A stretch of 64,000 nt of DNA. Source: Ulota crispa. Taxonomy: Eukaryota > Streptophyta > Bryopsida > Orthotrichales > Orthotrichaceae. Shown here piece by piece: positions 48,454-61,060 of this stretch; the stretch's first letter is position 1, and each line of letters starts with the position of its first letter. A program made the position numbers and the translations under genes. The stretch is taken from positions 20,484,002-20,548,001 of the forward strand of contig OY987242.1 of NCBI GenBank assembly GCA_963920765.1, in the 5' to 3' direction. The notes below the pieces were generated by a model that saw only the letters and a program-made list of their open reading frames with translations, had not been told where the DNA came from and did no database searches.

Positions 48454-51400
48454 GTTGTATGAAGGTGTGAGTGTGACTTTTCAGTTAGCCAGCCTCAATG
48501 AAATGGGAAGAACGACCTCCCTCCTTCCTCTTTCCAAAACGCCGTTTCAAAACCAAAACTTCACAACTGATCATCATCTATCTATATTATAAACGTTGGT
48601 GTGTCTCACGATAAAAGTGTCTAATGACATAATGGCATGTCATGCCATAAATTCTGAATTATCCCCTAAAGGATCGAAGAGCCCAATATGGCCAAAGGGG
48701 GTGCTTGGAGGTGTGAAAGTATACAAAAGAGGTATTTTTAATTCAAATTTTGATCTCCCACTCAAGTTCAAATGGAGTTGTTAATTCAAGAAAAATTTCT
48801 AATTGACTTGTTGTTCCTTGAAGCGCCTCCTTTGCTCTAGATACTACATGGAATATGGAAAATATTCTATTTTTTCAACAATTAGGAGAAGAATGTCTTT
48901 GAGCAAATGAAGGGAGTGGCTTAGAGAGCGGATGGGATGGGTGCTCTCATGTTTTGTATTGTACAAGGGAGAAATCTGGTGATTTGTCACATTTTTTTTC
49001 TTGATTTGGACAAGGTTTTTATAGCTCTAAAATAAGGAGCAATGGAATCTAGCTACTTTGTGTGACCATAACTTTTGGAGTTCTTATCCATTTGTAGAGT
49101 TTTTTTTTCCATCAAGTATAGCAAGACATAATTTCATGGGATCAGCCATTAGATAAATCTTTTTTTTAAGAAAATATTACATGGAAGTCCAAAATCCATA
49201 TTTTGAATTGTTGCCCAAATTAGAAAATCTAAGATTTTCAACGCTGCGGATTTTGCAGATTTACTTCAATTTGAAATAAAATTGATTTAAAACATTTGAT
49301 TTATAATTAGGTATAGAATGACTAATTTTGATTATGTGATTATTTGTTTAACTTTCCAAAAACTCAAGGAATGTCTTGAAGGTTTCATGTTGGAGATATA
49401 CTGAATTTTCTTGGAATAAAGCTTACAATGTGGGATTTTAGACTTTTTTTCTTTTAAAGAATGCCATATTCATTAAATTATGAATCAATTGACTATTTTC
49501 TAATGAAATGAGATATATATCATTCATGATTCATATCATCCATAAATAAGCTCTTTTTACCCAAAAAATTCATTAACTTCTAAAATTTTAAAAAGAGTTC
49601 ATTAACTAAGATATAAATGATCTCCTTAATTCAAATTATGGAAAATATTTTGAATTAAGATGAAGTATAAAATGATACTCATAATTTTTTCAAGTTAATG
49701 AATAACGTTGTCCTGATGGAGATGCCTCAATCATCTAGATACACATTATTTATTTATGTTTGTATTGATTTTTATAAATCAACAATCAAGGCAAAAAATG
49801 TGGTCATGGTGAAAACCACCATTTGATGACAACGCAGCGGCCGTACATTTCAAGGAGTTGAGCCGTTCTATCACATGCTCAGCTTAGAGGGGTAGGTAGC
49901 GAGTTGGTTGAACCAATTTATTGCTTTATTAGAGTGCCAAATTGTAGGTTGCCATCATCGCTCGACGAGTCCGTTTGATTTTAAACCCGGACCAACGGCC
50001 GACCAAAGATGATCGTTTTTCCAGTCAACCAAATCCACGACTTGAAGACTAAAAACAAACATTTGATGTTACTATATGCTCGCAAGAACACGTAACTACT
50101 TTACGGTGATGTTTATCTTGTATTTATTCATTTTCGTATGTTTTATCTAGGTGATTTAAAATGCGCATATATTTTATTTTATTTTTATAAAAATACTAAG
50201 GATTTAGAAAAGAACTGAAAGTGTGTAAAATGAAAAAAAGTTTGATATCTATAGTGGAGTTATGAAGGAAAGAAGTATGAGCTAATGTGATTCTACCCTC
50301 CTATTTAGGATAAAGTCAAAATATAATAGGGGAGATTTCTTAATATATTGGAATTTTGTGTATAAGTGTTGGTAGAAAAAGGAAGAAAAATTCAAAACTT
50401 TGATGTGATACAATTTTTTATGTATGCATTTATTTTAATTGAAATTTGAGGAAATGTTTCTTTGTGTAATTACCTTTGCAAAATGAGTTTGCAAATTTGA
50501 TTTGGAGTTGGGATACAAAAGTTATAAATGTTTGAATTCTAGAGTCAAAAAATCAAATTATGAAGAAAGACTGAGATTTCAAGAAGCCATAACTTATGAT
50601 TTGTATATTATTTTACAACACAATTTAAAAAGAGTATTTATCTTGGTCTCATCTTTTTAGAAAGTCACTAAAATTGTGATTTGGAACTTGGAAGAAAAAG
50701 TTATGAAGGTATGAAGGATTGGAGGTGGCTGCCATTTTGTTGAGAGAAGGCCAAAACTTTGAGGAGCTACAACTTTTGAACAATAAAAAAATTTCTTTTG
50801 AAATTTTTAGGAGAGTTAAATTGTCTTCATAGCCTTCTAAATTGTCATCAATCATTCTATTTAGAGTTTTATTGAAGAAGTTATAGTGTGTAGATGTTAA
50901 AGATTTAGGTGCTCTCTAAAAACTTGAGATCCAAACTTTGATTCACTAAAACTTACGGACAAAGTTTTAGTTTGTACTGAAATTTTTAGGAATTGTAGCC
51001 AGTTGTGTTGTTTTTTCAAATTGATATCATATTTTTTTGTATGAGTTTTAAATCAAATATTATGAGGTTAAAAAAAAAAAGTGATTAGTTTGCAAAGAGG
51101 GAGGAAAACCTCCACTTTGAAACCTTGTGACTTTTAGACGGTAGTTTAATACAAGCTGAGATTTGGATAAGTGTTAGATAATTAGAAGGGCTTTTCAAAA
51201 TACTATTACACTTAGCATTTGGATTTTTGAACCATTAGTGACACTAAATAGAAGGTTGCAGCTTATTTATGACTTGTTGATTGTGATTTTCTCCATTATT
51301 ATTTTTTTAAACATAAAAACTTGAAGATTTGAAAATACCAAAATTTCAAGAAGATTGTTTTGGATTTATTTTTTATATATGTGTTGGATGTGATTTTGTT

Positions 51401-52964
51401 ATTCCTAGCCGATTTAAAGGTTCATTTGTCATTTTATTTTCATTCTATTTTGTAAACCTTATTAAAGGTAATTTGGATTAAACCAAACTTAACGTCATTT
51501 ATTGTTGTGGTGATGAAGTAGGATTGATCACCCACATGGTTGAAATTTGCTCTGTTATTACGATCTAGAGTTTTAGCCAGCAAATTGCGAATTTGATTTT
51601 AGGATCTCATCATTTGGACGGCAGCTCATGTCTGCTGTCTTGTTCTACCCGTCCCGTATCCGATTGGCTCTTATCTCTACCTTGTCTCTTATATTCTAGA
51701 GTCAGCTATAAAATATATCAAAATATAATAGAAGATTGAAAATTGAAAAGTGAAGATTGAAAATTAACAACAATTCTTAGTTAGCAACGCACGATCATAA
51801 CTAGATACTTTGGGTGTTCCCAAGATGCGCTTTTCTCTACTCGACAACGTGATTTTCAAAGTATTGATCTTCGAATGCAACTGTTGAGTCAATTTGTGAT
51901 TTTGGCATATCTTGTTATCATCGCAGTCCGTATGACCAATAAGTTGCCACCTCTTTTGCTCAAATTCTTTAACACTTTCCATGTTGCTTTGGCCCTGTGA
52001 AAACCATAAAAGTATATGTTAATTAATTAACATCTTCATTTTTTAAATTTCACACACTAATATTACTTGTTGTAAAATTAGAATATGCAAAAAATTAGTT
52101 TCTAGTAGAAAACATTTAGCAAGTTTTCATAAATAGATAAAATCCAAAATAACGGCGTTAATACTCAAAGCAAAATAAAGTAGCCTATTGTCTTCATTTT
52201 GCAGCACTCGGAATACTACACAATAAAAATAATATAATATTCTTCTCATTTTTGAATTGCAACATTCTTTATCAAAAGCCATCACACAATCATTCGTGTT
52301 TCTAGATGAAGATGTTGCATGGACAAAATCCTCAATATCAATCTGGACGCATTTGCAAAAATCTAGTCTTAATTATTAACATCTAAAATTATGCAATGTA
52401 AAAATAGCAACATAGATTGTGGAATCCGTAGTGCACGTATAATCATTCATTTATATTTTCTGATCATTCTGCTCTCCAAATAGCTGCATGCATTGATATA
52501 ACATGATATATTATTATAAGTTATTCTCTACTGAATAGCAATTTGGAACTTGATACAAATGCAAAAAGTTAGAGAAATCATCTTACAATCTTCATATAAG
52601 ACAAAAGCTTACCGCTCTTCTATGAAATTTGGCCTTAATAAGCCCAGATATGCAATTGATTTTCATTCAGATTGGTGGCATCAAAGTTCAATATAACACT
52701 TATTTTTACATCAAAGTTAAACCTGTAAACCACCAGATCCTCCCAATATCGACCAAAAACTTGTTTCTCAAAACAAATGAGCTACTTCACTTAACTGTAG
52801 TTCCATATCTCTATAGAGTGTAGAAGTATTTCAGAAAATACAGCTAATTAAAGCCCAACCAAACCATATCAGAGATCAGTAAGGTAAGAGGCTAAATAAT
52901 CGACCATCTAAAAGCTAAAACTAAATTTTGGGGAGGTGGAACTTCTTGAAATAGTTTTTGGTAA
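48454..52964. other. 4.5-kb AT-rich gene-free stretch
   Basis: No credible exon. A decayed TTAA-type left end (TTATCCCCTAAAGGATC) lies at 48657. The remainder is low-complexity and probably old transposon sequence. The frame at 51764-51982 (-) has no recognisable product. Confidence 0.4.
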
Positions 52965-53213
52965 AACACCATATTTGATAAATTGGAAAAAATAGGGGTC
53001 CCATTTTGTACTCCACCTTAAATCCAAAAAGTCACCTTAAACCATATTGGAAATATCAAATTCAATCTAAGGCAGTAAGATTTTTTTCCTTTTAATTTCC
53101 TCCTCTTAGGTTAGGGTACATGTACCAATAAAACGCTAGAGCTTGAATTAAGGTGATCACCTTAATCTTTCAATATTCCCAAAATGAACTGTTTTTCCCA
53201 ATTTACCTAAAAC
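52965..53213. mobile_element. Family B element
   Basis: Left end AACACCATATTTGATAAATT, then CCCATTTTGTACTCCACCTT; right end CCCAATTTACCT. Contains three CACCTTAA motifs plus the perfect 20-bp palindrome at 53147-53166. Confidence 0.65.
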
Positions 53214-54375
53214 CTTCCTAAGTTTTACTTGAAAGACAAGAGGAATTGGCTTTAACTCTAGTTATTTCATATTTTTTGGAGCTTTATGGAATTATGAATG
53301 AAATTTTGAAGTGAAAAGATCATAGAGCTATAAAACTGTCCATCTCCTCAAATGTACGTGTACTGTACATTACTAAAAGGCTACCACAAGTTCTAATAGA
53401 GAGGGGAGAAAATAGAGGAAAATGCACTCAAAGCATAAAACATCACAAAGAGAGAGGAAACATCATCCAAAGTGAGGGTGAAAATCATTTGGAAATGTGA
53501 ATAGTCATTGGAATTTTAAAAGTCATTTGGAATTGTGAAGAGTCATTAAAATTCTCAAATTTGATATTTTGAAGCGTTATAAGTTTGAAAATCTCTATAG
53601 CATTGGGTGTTCCTCAAACTTTGAACTATAAGGAGGGAGAAGGAGGGAAAGAGGTAGCAAAAGGGTGGGTAAAAAGTCACATAAAAAAGTCGGATGCAAT
53701 GAAGCGCGTGGAGCATACTAGTACTACTAAAATCCCAAGGTTTTCTATAATATTACATCTTGACCTCTATAATATCACATCTTCAATTTTTGTGATATCA
53801 TCATATAACTAAAATCACAAGGCCCTCTATAAAATCACATCTTGTCTTATGTAGCATTATAGATTGCCCTCTATAATATCGCATATCCACCCTATGTAAT
53901 ATTATCACGCATATACAATTTGAAAATTTAATGAAATTTTTACTTTACATTTTATTCAACATACAAAAGTGCTAATAAAATTCTAATGATGAATGTATAG
54001 AGTAGCAATTTTGGTCATCTAATCATATACAAGCATTCATGACAATTGCATATGTAAGCTTGTATGTGATGAATGATAACCACAAATGTCACAATATCTC
54101 ATCTCTATAACAATTATGAATGGTTTGTTACAATAATACATATGAGCTTTCACATGGTCTTTGATGGAATCCTTTAGCATTAATATTTTTTTATAATGTC
54201 ATGTACTTTTGATTGAAAGTGGTCTATTCTTTTATATACTTAGTAGCGGTTGATGCTTGCTATGCTATGCATTTGTCATTTAATTTTTTATAGGATGTTC
54301 ATATGTTACATAAAATGCAAAGTGAACATTTTTCTAAGTCTTCAAATTGTATCTATGTGGTAATATTATAAATAT

Positions 54376-54774
54376 GAAAAAATTACAAATAGGGGCATGA
54401 AAATGCAAAATATTACAGATAGGGGTGCAATTTCAAAATAATTACAAATAGGGGTGCAATTTTTTTAAATGTATTTTTTTGTAATTTTTTTGGTTTGGAC
54501 ATTGGTTGATTTAGATACATCACATTAAATGGTAGCTAACTTCCAAAACTTAAAAGTCTCCAAAAATTACCATCCCTTTTACTAATTTTTATTTATTTAG
54601 GCTTGATTTGAAGAGTCCTTTAAGTTTTTTGGAAATTAGCTAACATTTAATGTGATGTATGTAAATCAACCAATGTCCAAACCAAAAAAAACTACAAAAA
54701 ATTACAATTTTTTAAAAAAATGCAGCCCTATCTATGATATTTTACGTTTTTATGCCCCTATTTGTAATTTCCCC
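54376..54774. mobile_element. MULE-type foldback MITE
   Basis: A 399-bp element with a perfect 9-bp target duplication TATAAATAT (54367-54375 and 54775-54783). Ends AAATTACAAATAGGGGCAT and ATGCCCCTATTTGTAATTT. The TTACAAATAGGGGTGCA motif is repeated near the left end. No coding capacity. Confidence 0.87.
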
Positions 54775-55096
54775 TATAAATATTGTAAATATGATATCAC
54801 ATGAATATGAAGTTGCAATATTACAAGACTTACAATTGTGATATCACAAGACTTAGAGTTGTGATAAACTACCATTGCTGTTGCTTGTATTTCTCTTTAT
54901 ACTTGGACACAATTTTATTACGGGCTTAGCTTGAATTAAAAGTAGTTTTAGACTAATTTACTATGGTGCCAAATTTGTATGAAATAAATTATCCTCTATT
55001 GCAACTAATTTTTGATTGACTTACAACGCCAATGCTATGTCATTCAAGTTTTCAAGTTCTCAAATTATGTGAGACACACAATGAATGCCTTCTTAA

Positions 55097-55736
55097 CCCC
55101 TAAATCCCCAAGGCCTATCTCAGCTTTTTGAAATTTCCATGAAACTAAAGAATCAATCAATCTTTTCATGGATTTCATCAAGTTTTTTTAAACTGTAACC
55201 ATACAATTTTAAACTAAACATGTTAGAGGTTACATGGGAAAAGAAAACACAATAATATCACTTATAGTTTAAAAGATTATAATGTTTGAACATGAGGGTG
55301 TTAAAATTGCAAAAGTGACTTGAAGTTTTATAATCCTCATTTCACATGTCAAATCTAAAAAGTTGATCACCAAAAAAATATGAGCTTTAATGTCATTACA
55401 TGTCTAAGCTCAATCAATTTACGGCTTTCAAAATCTACTTCTACCTTTTTTTTAAATGGATTTTTAGTGTGGGTTTTTCTCCAAGCTCTAGTGAATTTGA
55501 GGCTCAATTTCAAGATTTTTCAACACTAGAGAACTCAAGATTGCAGTAGACACTTGTACAAAATCTTGAGTAGAAATTCATTAACATTCATTTTCAAAAT
55601 CAAGTTTTTGGTGTTGGAAATAGACTTCAAAACAAAATTGTATTGAAAAAAATATTGAAAATAGTGATTTGATGAGGTTTTATTTATCTTCAAAATTTTA
55701 TAAAGACTTGAATGTGGTTGCTTGAGCATTTAGGGG
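55097..55736 (+). mobile_element. TTAA-bounded element (family D), copy 1
   Basis: A 640-bp element between TTAA at 55093-55096 and 55737-55740. Ends CCCCTAAAT and ATTTAGGGG. Collinear with 62975-63621 along most of its length. No coding capacity. Confidence 0.78.
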
Positions 55737-56112
55737 TTAACTTGGCCATGACTGCAGCACACAAGCTGCGATAGTTTTGTAGCCGAGCACTTAGAATAGT
55801 GCACCTTAGTTTACAAATCTTGGCAGCATATTTCCTTGGCCTCCCATGGTTACCTCAATGGTCCTTGGCTACGAATATTGCAAAGCGTACACTTTAAATA
55901 CAACCACTGTGAGGACACAATCAACGTATGAAGCACTGATCTTCTGTAGGTTACAATAATAAAACAGCGGGAAAGTGTGCATAAATGTTTCAAGTTGCAT
56001 TCCATACGGACGTACTTCACTTTAGCATCTCCATCCGCACATTTCCGTGTACTGCTAATGATAAGTACATTTTTGTTCATCACAAGATTGTTGCTGACTT
56101 TTTCAATATTTT

Positions 56113-56330
56113 TGCAGTACTGCAAAAATACTATTAAAGTGGCTTAACAATAGAATAACTAAATAATACTCTTGTAGTACTGTTTTTTAGAATACTGTGT
56201 TGATACTAATGTGGTACTACATTACAGTATATACTTAGTATTTTTGCAATACATTAAATATTATTCATCATTACATTGTTATTAAGAAGATGTAATTCTC
56301 CCTTAATTACATCATTATACTACAAAAACA
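56113..56330 (-). repeat. TACTGCA-rich repeat, inverted relative to 58.2-58.8 kb
   Basis: Contains TTTTGCAGTACTGCAAAAAT at the left. Its reverse shares GTAGTAC..CATTAGTAT..AAC motifs with the repeats at 58180-58372 and 58593-58775, suggesting inverted ends of one decayed element. Confidence 0.4.
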
Positions 56331-56418
56331 AAATAATAATACATATAGTTGTATTGTATTAGGATTAAAACATACAAGTTTTTATTAAAAAATAAATAAA
56401 TAAGGCACTGGGCAAAAT

Positions 56419-56590
56419 TTTAAAAAAAACTTGAAACCTAGGCTGCAAGAAGCCGCCTACTCCAGGCCTTCAGCCAAGCATTAGCTTGGCTGGCAGTACA
56501 TCCACCATGAGAGTCGGGAATGGGGTTCAAACCCCCCACCTCATAAGACACACTCCACCTCCTATACCACTAAACTACTACAATGAGTAC
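56419..56590 (-). mobile_element. tRNA-derived SINE
   Basis: On the minus strand the head has an A box (TAGTTTAGTGGTATAGG, about 56577-56561) and a B box (GGTTTGAACCCC, about 56530), spaced as in a tRNA. A tRNA-unrelated body follows (GCCAAGCTAATGCTTGGC hairpin) with a T-rich tail. No cloverleaf closes, so it is not a tRNA gene. Target duplication not identified. Confidence 0.65.
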
Positions 56591-57208
56591 ATGTACAAAT
56601 ATGAATAAAAAAAGTATTTCTACACTACTCATCAATGTTTTCATAAATTTGCAAAGTCAGTACATTTCAGAGGCTATTTCCGCATACTCAAAGATTTTTT
56701 TTCAAAATTTTTTAAATTAAAATAAGTTGGCTAATGTAGTCAAGTTTCATCTCCAATAATTTTTTGCAGATTTCAATCCTTTAATCAAAAGTCATGAACA
56801 AAAATTAGAGATGGTGTTTTGAAATTTTTAAAAAACTTATTTATTTCCACCACTTTGATTTTTGTTTATAACTTTTGAATGGAATGCAAAAATTTCAAAA
56901 GGATTCTTGCTAGTGAAGGTTGGCTTTATTTTTCAATATTTTTTTTGTTCCAATTCATTTGAAAAGAAATTCTTGTTAGGTTAAAATTGTCTCTAGGCCC
57001 TCCATAGTTAGCTAGCTTAAAAAACATCAAATTATGAAATTTATGGAAATAAAACCTTGCAATTATACAATCGAAATTCCAAAAGGTCCAAAAGATTAAA
57101 ACTTAAAAGATGTTCTAAAACATTATGAAGATTTTTGAATCTTTTTAAAGATTCTATAAATATTTTATGAGATTTTAGTTTTTTGTTGATTCGGTCAATA
57201 AAGGAAGG

Positions 57209-57301
57209 AAAATTCTCAAAAACGCCCCTCAATTCTTTCAAAAACTCAAATACCTAATTGATTTTTTGAGAGAATTGAGGGGCATTTTTTATATTTTTCC
57301 A
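57209..57301. repeat. Hairpin-forming inverted repeat
   Basis: ACGCCCCTCAATTCTTTCAAAAA is repeated inverted as TTTTTTGAGAGAATTGAGGGGC around a loop of about 20 bp. Confidence 0.75.
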
Positions 57302-58179
57302 TAAAGGAGTTGTGGTATCTAATTCAACAAAATGTCATACTCTCTATATAATTAGTTGTTGAATTAGTGAACTTGTTACCAAAACTGTCCAAATCAACAA
57401 GAAATTGATGATATTGTGTTGTATTGGTCATGTTTTTAGTAGAATTTAAAGGCTACTAATTTCAAATCATACTAAATTGTGAACAATGAAAAAAAGAAAC
57501 ATTCCATGTACATTGGAAATTCTAAGAAGATTCTAAAATATCATGAAAGATTCTTTTATTTTTTAAAACTTCAAAACATTCAATGAAGTCTAGAGACAAT
57601 CTAAAAAGATTGCAAAAACAATCCAAAATTATTCTAATTTTTTTGTACAAAAGACTTTGAAGTATTTTAATGAATTCCAAAAATATTTTGAAGAGATACT
57701 AAAAAGATTATAAGATTATAATTGAATCTAAAATATTCTATTTTAATAAAAATTTGAAATATTATGATGAATTTCAAAAAGATTCCAAAAGATTCCAAAA
57801 AAGTTTCTAAAAGATTCTATAGTTTCTGTTGATTTAGTCAATAGTGCCTAAAACAACAAAACGTACTAGGCAAGTAGGCAGTTTCTTTCAAAATTCAGGT
57901 AAATTACTCAAGTAATGTCTGCAAGTGCCCAAAACAACAACAAATTATTGATTTTCATTTTGACAAAGTTTTCTATTAGTGCACGTACATAGAAATCTTG
58001 AATACCAATCTCAATGCTTTTTTTAAAAAGTATCAATTTTTTATAATCTGCCCGAATTGCCTTTTTATGGAAAAATAACAAATTAAACTATAACTTTGAA
58101 CTTGTACTTGCACTATCTTCAATTTTAGTGCGCTTGAAAGATATTCCTTGCGCACTCCTTCTAATAGGATTGGATTTTA

Positions 58180-58775
58180 TATTGCAATACTTATGTGTTT
58201 TTATAAATAATACAACGTTACATATATTTAAAATGTTAATAAAATATTAAAGTAGTACTCTAGTATTTCTAGAAAAACAAATTATTATTTGTATAGATGC
58301 AATACATTATGTAGTACTGCATTAGTATAAACTTGTACAGACCCTCCTATTGTATTACATTCATACTGACGAAGTGAAGGGGCATTGCTTGATGATAGTG
58401 TATTGTAGTATGATTTAGTTTGTACATTTTAAATATTGATATTTGACTTTATTGCTGTACAATATCAATATGTGTATAATATTTTTTTAATGCAATACTG
58501 CAAGAGAATAAAGATTGTACTTTGTTTTTTGACAAATTTAGTAACATTGATACAACACTGCAAAAGTATTGAAAAAAGAGTTTTTATTTATTGTTGCAAT
58601 ACTTATGTATTTTTATAAATAATACTATGTTATATATTTATATAGTACTAATAAAATATAAATGCAGTGTTGCATTATTTTTGGAAAATAAATATTCTAT
58701 GTGTACAAACGCAGTATTGCATCAATATAAACTTGTGTAGACCCTCATGTAGTACTGCAACCATACAAACAGAGG
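58180..58775 (+). repeat. Direct repeat, two copies of about 185 bp
   Basis: 58180-58372 and 58593-58775 both run TTGCAATACTTATGT...TTATAAATAATAC...TATAAACTTGT.(C/T)AGACCCTC. Function unknown. Confidence 0.7.
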
Positions 58776-59111
58776 GAGTGAGCACTTTCCTAATGTTCTT
58801 CAATTGCACTTGCATTCATCCACTATCGTCAACACCCTTCTCTACCTAAAGTAACCATCTCAATTGGCTCAACCAAACCAACATAATGCTTTAGCTATAG
58901 AATTTATTTGCATTCTTGTTATAAATTGAACTGCAACTAAAATGTCAAGACGTAATCTATCACAAAATATATGACAAAAAAATATCATGAGTGTAAGAAC
59001 TTCAAATATCCAATAATTTTTCTCAAACAAAAATAGGCAATGTAACTATTACAACAATGCAATAATCATCAAATGTCAAGAGCAAAAGAACAAAAGAATG
59101 AGTGACATTAA

Positions 59112-59300
59112 CTTAACATCGGCCGGCTTGAAACCGGACATGTTTGCAACAAGGATATAAGCATCAAGATTATCTATGACACCAATAGCGGTATTGATTA
59201 CGGCCTCAGTATTGTTGCGCACATAATTTTGCAACTACGGCTCCAACAACAGCTCATGCTCATTGGGAGTGTTTAGAATATAATACGTAGGGAGCACCAT
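59112..59300 (-). pseudogene. Fragment resembling the N-terminal part of a class II small heat-shock protein
   Basis: From ATG 59300 the frame reads MVLPTYYILNTPNEHELLLE, a TAG at 59237-59235, then LQNYVRNNTEAVINTAIGVI and DNLDAYILVANMSGFKPADV. The last part follows the start of the alpha-crystallin domain in plant class II HSP20 proteins (PADVKEYPN.YVFVVDMPGLK..DIK). Similarity stops there; the rest of the domain is absent. Internal stop and truncation mark it as a pseudogene or captured fragment. Assignment from memory of the family pattern, moderate. Confidence 0.45.
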
Positions 59301-59995
59301 TCTACCTCAATTTGATCTACGAACCTGCAAGAACTCAAAGTTTCAAGCACTGACAACAAAATTCATTCTACAAAAAACAAGTAACTTGATCAAACAGCAT
59401 CAATATGCCAAACTAATTGGTATTTGAGGTTGTCGAGTATGTAATCCGATGTTGCATCGTGTAAATCAAGAAGCACAAGCAAAAACAACTACAAATGATC
59501 ACATGAAAACACCAAACAAGAGAGTGACGGAGCACGTTTGAATTGAGAGAAATAGAGTGATAATTGTGGGAATTGATGTGCTTGGACTTGGAGACGATGA
59601 AGCAAGAGAATTCAAAAAAACAAAGCGCAAGTGATTCTGAAAACAAAGAGAAAAATGTGACATTCTAAAAACTTCTAAGAGTTTTCCAAATATGCAAGAG
59701 TACCAATAGTGCTGTTTAAGAGAAATTTTATACAAGTATGCTTACTCAAAATATTTGTATAGGGTTAAGACTAAAGAATTCCTACCAAGGGAATTTTGAC
59801 TTAAGTCACTACTGTCCGTTGGTGCGGACAATTGAGTTTGAAGGGTGGCGGCAGCAGGAACTTAAGTCAAAAATCCTTAGTGGGGATTCTTTACTTGTTG
59901 TAAAATCATGGCCCATAAATTTGAGTACTTCCCTTGAAAAATGTTTGTAAGGTGTTTGCTGAATAAAAATTCTAAAAAGTACGTTATAAGTTCTT

Positions 59996-60311
59996 TTGCA
60001 AATGAATATGAATCCATTAGCAAGATCATAGGTACCCTTGCCTTTTCAAAAATTACACAAAAACCATTAGACTAATATTTTTAAACATTTGTTTTGTTGT
60101 GCATGCCACTTCCCTTCTTCCTTTGTGTACAAATTGTTTCTTTTCTGTTTCATTACATTTTTTTTTTCAACATTGATGCAGAAGGAAATAAGAGCACAAC
60201 AAATAAATGCCTAAAAATTATGGTCTTCGGATATTTGTACAATTTCTGAAAAAGTAGGGGTATCTATGTAAATATTGCAAATTTCAAGAATATTCATGAA
60301 ATTTTTCTTTG
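59996..60311. mobile_element. Degenerate relative of the 29013-29333 foldback MITE
   Basis: Shares, in order, AAAATTACACAAA, TTTGTTTTGTTGTGCATGCCA, TTTGTACAATTTCTGAAAAA and AGGGGTATCTATGTAA. Ends eroded and no target duplication seen. Confidence 0.65.
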
Positions 60312-60542
60312 CATCTACATGACAATATCAAGAGACTAAAGATGTGATATTACAAAGGTACAAATATGATGTTACAGAAAATATTGTGATTTTAGTAGTA
60401 TGATGATTTCATTACCTATACTTATTTTCAATCCATTTTTTTAAAGTCTTAAGAAAATTTGACCACTCAATCACACAGCCTCTTTACTGGATTGGCCTTA
60501 GTGTGAAGTGAAGTGCTTGCTGTCTTTGCTGTCCCCTTCCTC

Positions 60543-60552
60543 TAAACCCTAA
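60543..60552 (+). promoter_or_regulatory. Telo-box-like motif (TAAACCCTAA) before the CX3C protein gene
   Basis: Plant promoter element or leader motif at the start of a GC-rich, probably transcribed block. A likely noncoding first exon ends at a donor near 60679 (CTCG|GTATGC) or 60710 (GTCCAG|GTTCTC) and joins the acceptor TGTGCAG at about 61190. Confidence 0.4.
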
Positions 60553-61060
60553 TTTGCTCCCCGCGTTGCGATATGCGCAACAGCTCGCTCCGTAGCTCTT
60601 CCCCTCGTCTTTTTTCTCACACATTTCCCCGCTGCCCCTCCGCCTTACCGCGCCGGTGGCCAATTCGCTTCCAACTCGGTATGCTTTCTCTCCGTTCCTG
60701 CTTTTGTCCAGGTTCTCGCTCCGGGTTCTTCTCAGGGTTTGCTCGTGTCTTCATTGGAACTGCTTTGCTTTTGGTGTATGAAGCCAATGAACGCAGTAAA
60801 AGCATTGAGCGTTTGGCCGCTTGTATTGTAATCTTTTTAAATTATAGAATTCCTATCGCCCTCAAGAATATCGCTGGTGGTGTGCCTGCAATTGTTTGTT
60901 CACGCGAGAGCTTTACCTGTTTCAATTAACGTGTGTTTTGAATTTGCGTAAGGCTGATTGTTGACATTCGAATAGTTCTGGCGGCTACTTGAGGAGTGTG
61001 ATCGGTGTATGATACAATTTGAAGGTCTTGAGCTTTGACGGGAGAAATTGGAGGCGGTAC

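Larger units (their letters stand above)
53722..60400. mobile_element. 6.7-kb segment bounded by long inverted repeats (candidate large non-autonomous element)
   Basis: The left end (53722-53790, TACTACTAAAATC...) and the reversed right end (60400-60332) align without gaps over about 68 bp, both including TAATATCACATCTT. That motif recurs inside both ends and at 54795-54860, like subterminal repeats. No transposase was found. Nested inside are a foldback element, a family D TTAA element, a SINE, TACTGCA repeats and a heat-shock-like fragment. No matching target duplication is clear. Confidence 0.5.

Noticed and set aside
56419..56590. tRNA gene on the minus strand
   Set aside because: A and B boxes are present but acceptor and anticodon stems do not pair; fits a SINE head.
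60573..60929. 118-codon frame as the N-terminal exon of the CX3C protein
   Set aside because: Joining it to the acceptor at about 61190 does not give the cysteine-rich frame; it is more likely leader sequence with an upstream ORF.
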